From contig JAGTXK010000103.1 of NCBI GenBank assembly GCA_019096195.1, positions 62,001 to 126,000 of the forward strand: a stretch of DNA of 64,000 nt, read 5' to 3'. Of the stretch, positions 58,443-64,000 are shown piece by piece. Position 1 is the stretch's first letter, and every line of letters starts with the position of its first letter. Origin of the DNA: Boletus sp. NGJ. Its lineage: Eukaryota; Basidiomycota; Agaricomycetes; Boletales; Boletaceae. Position numbers and translations under genes: made by a program. A model generated the notes under the pieces. The model ran no database searches and had not been told where the DNA came from. It saw nothing but the letters and a program-made list of their open reading frames with translations.

Positions 58443-61400
58443 TTAATCGCTGGGATGCTTCCGTTCCCCTTCTAGATATACCGTTGAGTGCTGGGAACCA
58501 CATAGATGCCATATTTGGTTTGCACGTATAGCATCACTGGTGATCTGTCCGGAAGAAATAATAGAGTTTGTCGTACCCTATTATATATGTCAAATAGATC
58601 CGGGTCCTTTGACCCTGCTGTATCTGGTCTGACAGCACACGCGGCGCTGGACAGGGGGTTGAGTCTAATATCGATGCAGCGCCGCACTACATTATGTATG
58701 CTTGACAGCGAAAATTAGCTCTGAGCCTGTCCACGTCAAACAATCATACCTGACACATCGGAGCGTTGTCCTCGACTAACGCAGAGTCCAATACAAATCG
58801 TCTCCTGTTTCATGTCATGAAGACTCAGGTGGTGGCGGTAGAGATTCCTACAGCTGGAGAGCCACGTTCAGTGATGAATCCATTAAAGGAACAATGAATG
58901 CCCCACGACCACTGTTGTGAGAACGACCTTGACTCGATGTTTCCGATGAAAGATGACATTTGGGGCAGTGATAGTGTCCTTGATGACAAGCTTTATGACG
59001 TGGGGGGGCATGAAGTCGTCGGCGGGGATGTCTGGGATGCGGTGCTGCGACCCGATGGACCATTTCCAGTTGATACTTGGGAAGCCTGCGACGTCACAAG
59101 GTCAAGAGCACCACCCATCACTGCGGCACCGTGGCCATGTAGGGAAACTGAAACCTAAAGACAAGAAGGACGCACGTGTGTTCAGCTGATCTATATTTGA
59201 GGTGAAATATGGATATGAAAACGCGTCCGCCACTGTCCTCTCCAAGTCGATTGCCTCATCTGAAGCAACCTCCAAGGAAATTATCCCTCTTCATAGTGGG
59301 ACACGCTGACACATTTTGTAAGAAATTGTACGATGAGAACTGAGCTGTGGAAACATACCGCTGAAAGAGTGCACCTTTTTGCGAGGGATCGACACTGATG
59401 CGCGGTCCAACAATCCTGCCATCCATTCAGTGCTTCATCAACAGAGTCAACAACCGATATGTGGGGAAACTTTCGTCTCGGTGTACGAGCAACTTGGCTG
59501 CGTTGTAGGATATGATTCGGGCTTGGGAGTTTGCAAACTCTTTGAATGGATTCAGAGGTTTCAAGTTCTTCCCCTGCGTTAGTCTGTCGCAGACGAGTCA
59601 AGGGTGTAGACGCAAAGAAAGTGGTGCGCGAACTCGGCGTATCTGAAGTGCGTCGTCTTGGTAGAGTCTTTGCCACTCACCGAGGCTCGTATACACCGAA
59701 GCTATACTGAGCAATTCGTCAACAGCAGCTTCGAGAAAGGCTGCGCATCCCCTAGTGTGAGGGCTGCTGAACCGCTCATGACAGCGGTAAAATTGAACGG
59801 TCAAACCTGTCAGCAGAGCCGAGGTTTACTGGAATTACGACAGGGCGACGATGGGCCGTAGTACGTTCGTGAACAGGATAGATGTTGGGAGGAAGTATCG
59901 ATTACAGGCCTAAATACACGGACAATCGCGTGTGCTCCAAAACGGTCATCTGGGCTCTCGGTGGGCATCCCTGGGATTTTACGGGATTGGGATTTGGCGG
60001 TCATTGTCATTCCCGAAGCTCGACACTCTGCAAGTAAAATGGTATTTTGTGGGAGACTTTCCCATTGGTGCAACCAAGTAGAGGAAACATTTTTTTGTTT
60101 GGAAACCATAGCTCCATGAGGCTGGAATTGTTTATGAGCACATGCGTACATGACGAAGAGTCAATCGTTACATACCTCGTTCTGAGTATTACTGCTTCTC
60201 GGGTTTCAGTAGCTGCTCTCTCGCTCACCAAAGGTACTCTGGGGAGAGCTCTGATTAGTCGACAACCATGTAACCAAGTGTAACAAAACAATAACCAGTT
60301 CCGCGGAAAATACTCACACTGGCAGACCGTCTACAACGTTCTTGCCAGCTGGGACTCGCTGATTAACCCGTCAAACCCCGCGGCCCTTGCCAACAGCCAT
60401 GTTATTGTAGGGTCCTTATTTGTCCAGGTCCTTTCGAGAGGAAGGCTGCCAGGTTGGTATATTCAAGTTACACCGCTTTCTTCTGTCTAGTTCGTTCACA
60501 TGGCGACTCAAACGTTTTTTTGGTGCATTCCATGACAGACACGATCGACCTACCCTGCTCGCCAAGAGGAAGATCGCAACGTGTTGCCAAGAGCTCCTCG
60601 CTTTCGGAAGCGACCTGCAACCCCTCCTGAGGAAGTGGACAGTAGAGAAATTTGGTGGTACGATCGCTATGAACAGCTGAAGGTTCGAGGATAGATCCTA
60701 CGCGGGAAAAACGCCAGATTGAAATTTGGGCCGAATGCAAAGATGGCGAGCGAACGACAACACGTTGACTTCGCACCTAATGGTGCATCCATTTCATAAC
60801 GAGGATTCAAGTGGCCATCGATGGCCTCTCCAGATCCTGTACGGTTACGCGCTCTCGCTATCGCATGAGTAACATCGATGATTGTTTGCTTTTCAATGGG
60901 TAGGCCGTCAGGGCCTCTGTTGACAAAATGTTGGGACGAGGTAACCACGATTCGAGCTTTGTTTGAAGTGTTCCATCCCCCGGTCTTAGACATGATCCAG
61001 GTTGAGTCATTGATCACCGTCTGGTATTCGGACACCCAATTACGGATGGAGATTACGACGAGGTACGTGCGCAATGTCCAAACTCGACACAGGGTTGAAT
61101 ACAACAACTTCGCCGACCAGAAATAGCCAAGGGGACCCAAGGAAACGATCCACCAATCAAAAGTCCTGTCGATATCTGGTGCGCGCCGCAAATTTCGTAC
61201 TTATTTACTGCCTCTTATCATTCCTGATTGAGATTCCAGAATATTTTCATGGCCCATCAGGCAAGTGCAGGCGGTAGCCTAGTAGGTACTCGTGTTACTG
61301 ACCTTGAGGAAGAAGCCATGACTCATTTCATGTTAAGTTTATGATGTATTTTTGTTTTCCGTTGCGATGGCCGAATGGGAAAAAATATATTCGAGAGGGG

Positions 61401-62215
61401 GTAAATATACGACGAGAGGGATCCAAAGCCACAGCTTTTTGTTGATAGATATGACCCCAGTCACCCATCGCATCTCCGGATCCCTATAAATACAATGCTT
61501 GCGCCATGACCAGAAATACAGCGTCTGTTTCACGTCACGATCAGAAGAGGTTAGATGCCAATGTATTCAGGAGAATTAGTTCAATGCAATTAAATAAATA
61601 TTACTATATTTTTTTCGCACCCAGAAACCACTACCGTGATGCAGGGTATCCCATGGTGGCCCACTCTGCGGACGTAGTATGATATATCTCACGTCAGTAA
61701 CGCATGGTCCTCAACGTTCATTCAATGTGCTATGCGGCCATGCACATCTTAGCGCTGGGTTTCAAATGTAGGACATTCGCTGCCTGTTCTCTGATATGGA
61801 AATACAATGTCACAAGCGTTGTCGAGTTGAATAGTTTCCCGTGACGGTAGAGATTAGTCCAATCACTCATTTGTTTTGTAGGTAATGATTCTACACTGGC
61901 TGGATGTTGCGTTTCTCATTACCGAGCATGCACGAAAGCTAGAGAACCTGAAAACGAGCAACATCAATTATTGTATATTATTTCGGCTCGTCTGGTGCCG
62001 TGGCACCGTCGAATTGAAGGACATTGGTCACAACTAGATGAATAACTTGCCTTGTCTGCTACACAGAAAGAATGTTTCACCTTGGGATTGGGCCATTTCT
62101 CGCATGGTCTACCATTCGAAACAGGCACGCTACCGAGAAAACACACCAGCATCATGCATGACATGGGTAATAAAAAGTATGTCATGGAAATGGATGTGGC
62201 ATGGCGTTGCAAGGT
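58443..62215. other. Unresolved 3.8 kb region, no gene recognised
   Basis: The best candidate is a minus-strand frame at 61,191-60,667 (about 174 codons). Its first part is hydrophobic (WWIVSLGPLGYFW) and its middle is polar (SQHFVNRGPDGLPIEKQTII). It could be an exon of an unknown secreted or membrane protein. A frame at 59,115-58,848 on the same strand contains HYHCPKCHLSSE, a possible CxxC, but I could not link it to anything. The plus strand has no better candidates. Composition becomes AT-rich from 61,330 on. I cannot say whether this is one decayed gene, several lineage-specific genes or intergenic DNA. Confidence 0.3.
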
Positions 62216-63592
62216 TCATGCGGGAGTAGGTACAGCTGGGATACCACGCGTGATGAACCCGATTCGTCGTATCCAATGAAAAGTTCCACGGGTCACACTC
62301 TGATACACCCTTTCTCCTTTACTGACGATACGAGAGCGCAACTTCCACGTGCTGAGTCCAGCTCTGATGGCAGCAAATCGCTGGACAACTTCATCCATAG
62401 TGGGACGTTTGGAAGGATCCTTCTGAACCATGTCAGTTAGCAGAGGTCGCATGAAGTCAAACCCGAGCTTCGACTGGGCTCATGTTTAGCCACAGGTATA
62501 CAACGTACAGTTAAAGGCATACCTCAACAAAATCCTTCTTGATGGCATTGCCGATGTAGAAGACATCAGTAGGGAAAGGATCGCAAGGAGCGTTGGAATT
62601 TTGAAACTCCGGGACTTCCTTGTCGGCTCCCCATATTGGGTCTTCCATAGGCGTGGCAACAGAAGGATCATAACGACGTGACAGACCAAAATCAATGAAG
62701 AAATATTTTGGAGGTCGTTCAGTACGAGTCTTGTAGCGCGCATATCCAGAGAAATCCCGCTTCATCAAAGGACTGACAGGGTGAAATGCGTCAAGGTAGA
62801 GCTTGGTTGGATCCATCATTATGTTTCTGGATGAACAGTCGCTGCAAGAAACTAAATTGAAGGATAGACACTCAAGCGCTCACGCCAGGACTTACCGATG
62901 GACAACACGGTGCTTGTGCATAAATTGAAGGCCCTACTCGAAGTTAGCAACTACATAAGGGAACGGTACGAAGGCCTACCTCAAATAATTGCCGAAAACA
63001 TTCCACCGCCTCTCCAATAGTATGAAATGGAGGTCGTAAATAATCTTGTAGCAGCGGCATAACAATGATTACCCTATCCTCTTCATCAGGAACAGGCAGG
63101 ACATCATAAACCGGAACGCAATGGTTAGCACTCATAGCTAGCGGTTGAGAAGAAAAATATCGTGCGATATCAATCTCATGAGGATGATAGGTCTTGTTGA
63201 CGAGCTTGAGCGTAACAAATGTGCTATCCGAAACACGTGTACCATCAAGGATCCTGGTAGCGTACTATGAGTTTCTATTAGATGAGCGACGCGAGACTGC
63301 GTCTAACATGCTTAGTACCTACCTGAGCTACACAACTATCTTCACACAAAACCCAATTCTCCTTTGTTCCCTGCCAAGAAGGTGTCCAATCCGGGGTATA
63401 ACGAGGTCGCAGTAGGTATCCACTATCCCTCAACCAATGATAGTGCTGGGACCACCATAGCTCGGGTTCGGTAAGCTGGCCGTCTTTGTTGTTTGTGGGC
63501 AAATCACCGAAAACTGCACGTTCGACTTGAGCAAGCAGTGCCTGGTCTCGACTAACTTCAGTTTCCTTGGCTGGCAGCTTTCCTGTGGACAT
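62216..63592 (-). CDS. Protein kinase-like protein (agaricomycete family)
   Basis: A protein of roughly 400 residues. The N-terminal 100 residues (WWSQHYHWLRDSGYLLRPRY; TPDWTPSW) are typical of an agaricomycete-specific kinase-like family. The domain proper has STFVTLKLVNK with a candidate ATP lysine, the hinge RVIIVMPLLQDY, and the catalytic loop VVHRDCSSRNIMMD (HRD plus the Asn metal ligand; an intron splits the Arg codon). The Mg-binding loop is FIDFGLSRR, in a DFG context. A C-lobe end is present (MVQKDPSKRPTMDEV). No glycine-rich loop is visible, so activity is uncertain. At least five exons were traced; the start ATG at 63,592 is the only upstream Met in frame. The substrate and pathway are unknown. 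Confidence 0.83.
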
Positions 63593-63827
63593 GGCTCGCG
63601 GCGCGGAGGTGTTAGCACCAACAAATCTTTAATATTGGTTTTTTATAAACATACACAAATATGAACCCAAAATCGGACCCCATGCACCCAAAGGATCGCG
63701 GAGTTGTTAGTATTTGAGTGCTAAGAGAGATTGTCCAGACGGAGGAGGGGGGTGCTGGAGGATGCTTTTTCCACACGGTCCCCCCATTAAAGAACCAAGA
63801 TGACTTACCCAAGGTGATTTATCCATC

Positions 63828-64000
63828 ATGCAATCAGACACTGCCCAGACGGTCCTTCTCATCGCGGCAGACCTTGGGTCGGTCGAGAACTACGATCCAA
63901 CAGTCCCACTCGGGAGGATCACTACCAAGGGTTCCTTGGATGCAGGTGGTCTATATCTCCGAGCTACGCTGAACGAAATGCTCCAGATTCTCCGCTTGTG
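63828..64000 (+). CDS. Partial gene, N-terminus only, runs off the right edge
   Basis: A frame opens with ATG at 63,828 and is still open at the window edge (57 codons). It encodes a start like MQSDTAQTVLLIAADLGS and then GRITTKGSLDAGGLYLRA, with balanced composition and codon use like the real genes. No domain can be named from so short a piece. The 235 bases between it and the divergent kinase-like gene would be a shared promoter region. It may also be an internal exon or chance. Confidence 0.35.
   Translation, partial: MQSDTAQTVLLIAADLGSVENYDPTVPLGRITTKGSLDAGGLYLRATLNEMLQILRL

Overview
The window is nuclear DNA from a filamentous fungus, almost certainly a basidiomycete of the Agaricomycetes. 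Genes carry many short introns (about 45-100 nt, GT-AG with a few GC-AG). The gene content is typical of mushroom-forming and Rhizoctonia-like fungi: a C2-NACHT-WD40 STAND receptor, a WD40-TPR-HET protein, a DUF6533 membrane protein, paired GPI-type aspartic proteases and an agaricomycete kinase-like protein. A Ceratobasidium/Rhizoctonia-type source is my guess from the mix of families, not something the sequence proves. I saw no rRNA, tRNA, CRISPR array or virus-like element.

Layout. 1-6.0 kb is gene-poor, with one coding-like stretch at 4.67-5.13 kb. 6.0-6.6 kb (-) is an HSP20 small heat shock protein with a TATA box. 7.6-16.3 kb (-) holds two aspartic protease paralogues with the same eight-exon structure, separated by a five-exon gene of unknown function with a C-terminal membrane anchor. 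16.5-18.75 kb (+) is a DEDDh RNA exonuclease (REXO1/Rex1 type), followed by a HIT zinc-finger gene (-) whose 3' end is duplicated in tandem.

20.1-30.6 kb is the most interesting part. A 1,614-residue C2-NACHT-WD40 receptor with 14 WD repeats is followed 1.06 kb later, on the same strand, by a WD40-TPR-HET protein. This looks like a fungal self/non-self recognition (allorecognition) locus. The WD40 exon of the receptor and its flank contain only three CpG dinucleotides in about 2.4 kb, while the rest of the gene is CpG-rich.

32.3-36.4 kb (+) is CTR9 of the Paf1 complex. 37.35-39.2 kb (-) is a DUF6533 multi-pass membrane protein. 42.4-44.0 kb (+) is a cytochrome P450 with an atypical I-helix. 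44.8-47.1 kb (+) is ADA2 (SAGA). 47.6-49.7 kb (-) is a membrane-anchored, mitochondrial-type cysteine synthase, divergent from a CoA-binding-domain protein at 50.3-51.0 kb. 51.2-52.8 kb (-) is an NADH pyrophosphatase-type Nudix hydrolase. Then come a small basic protein (54.35 kb), a C2H2 zinc-finger protein (54.9-56.9 kb, -), a mitochondrial carrier (57.2-58.4 kb, +), a poorly resolved 3.8 kb stretch, a kinase-like protein (62.2-63.6 kb, -) and a partial gene running off the right edge.

Functionally this is mostly a housekeeping neighbourhood (transcription by Pol II, RNA processing, mitochondrial metabolism) into which a recognition/immunity module and a few lineage-specific membrane or secreted genes are set. 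Exon coordinates were worked out by hand from splice signals and reading-frame continuity. Where I give exon sums, all junctions keep frame.
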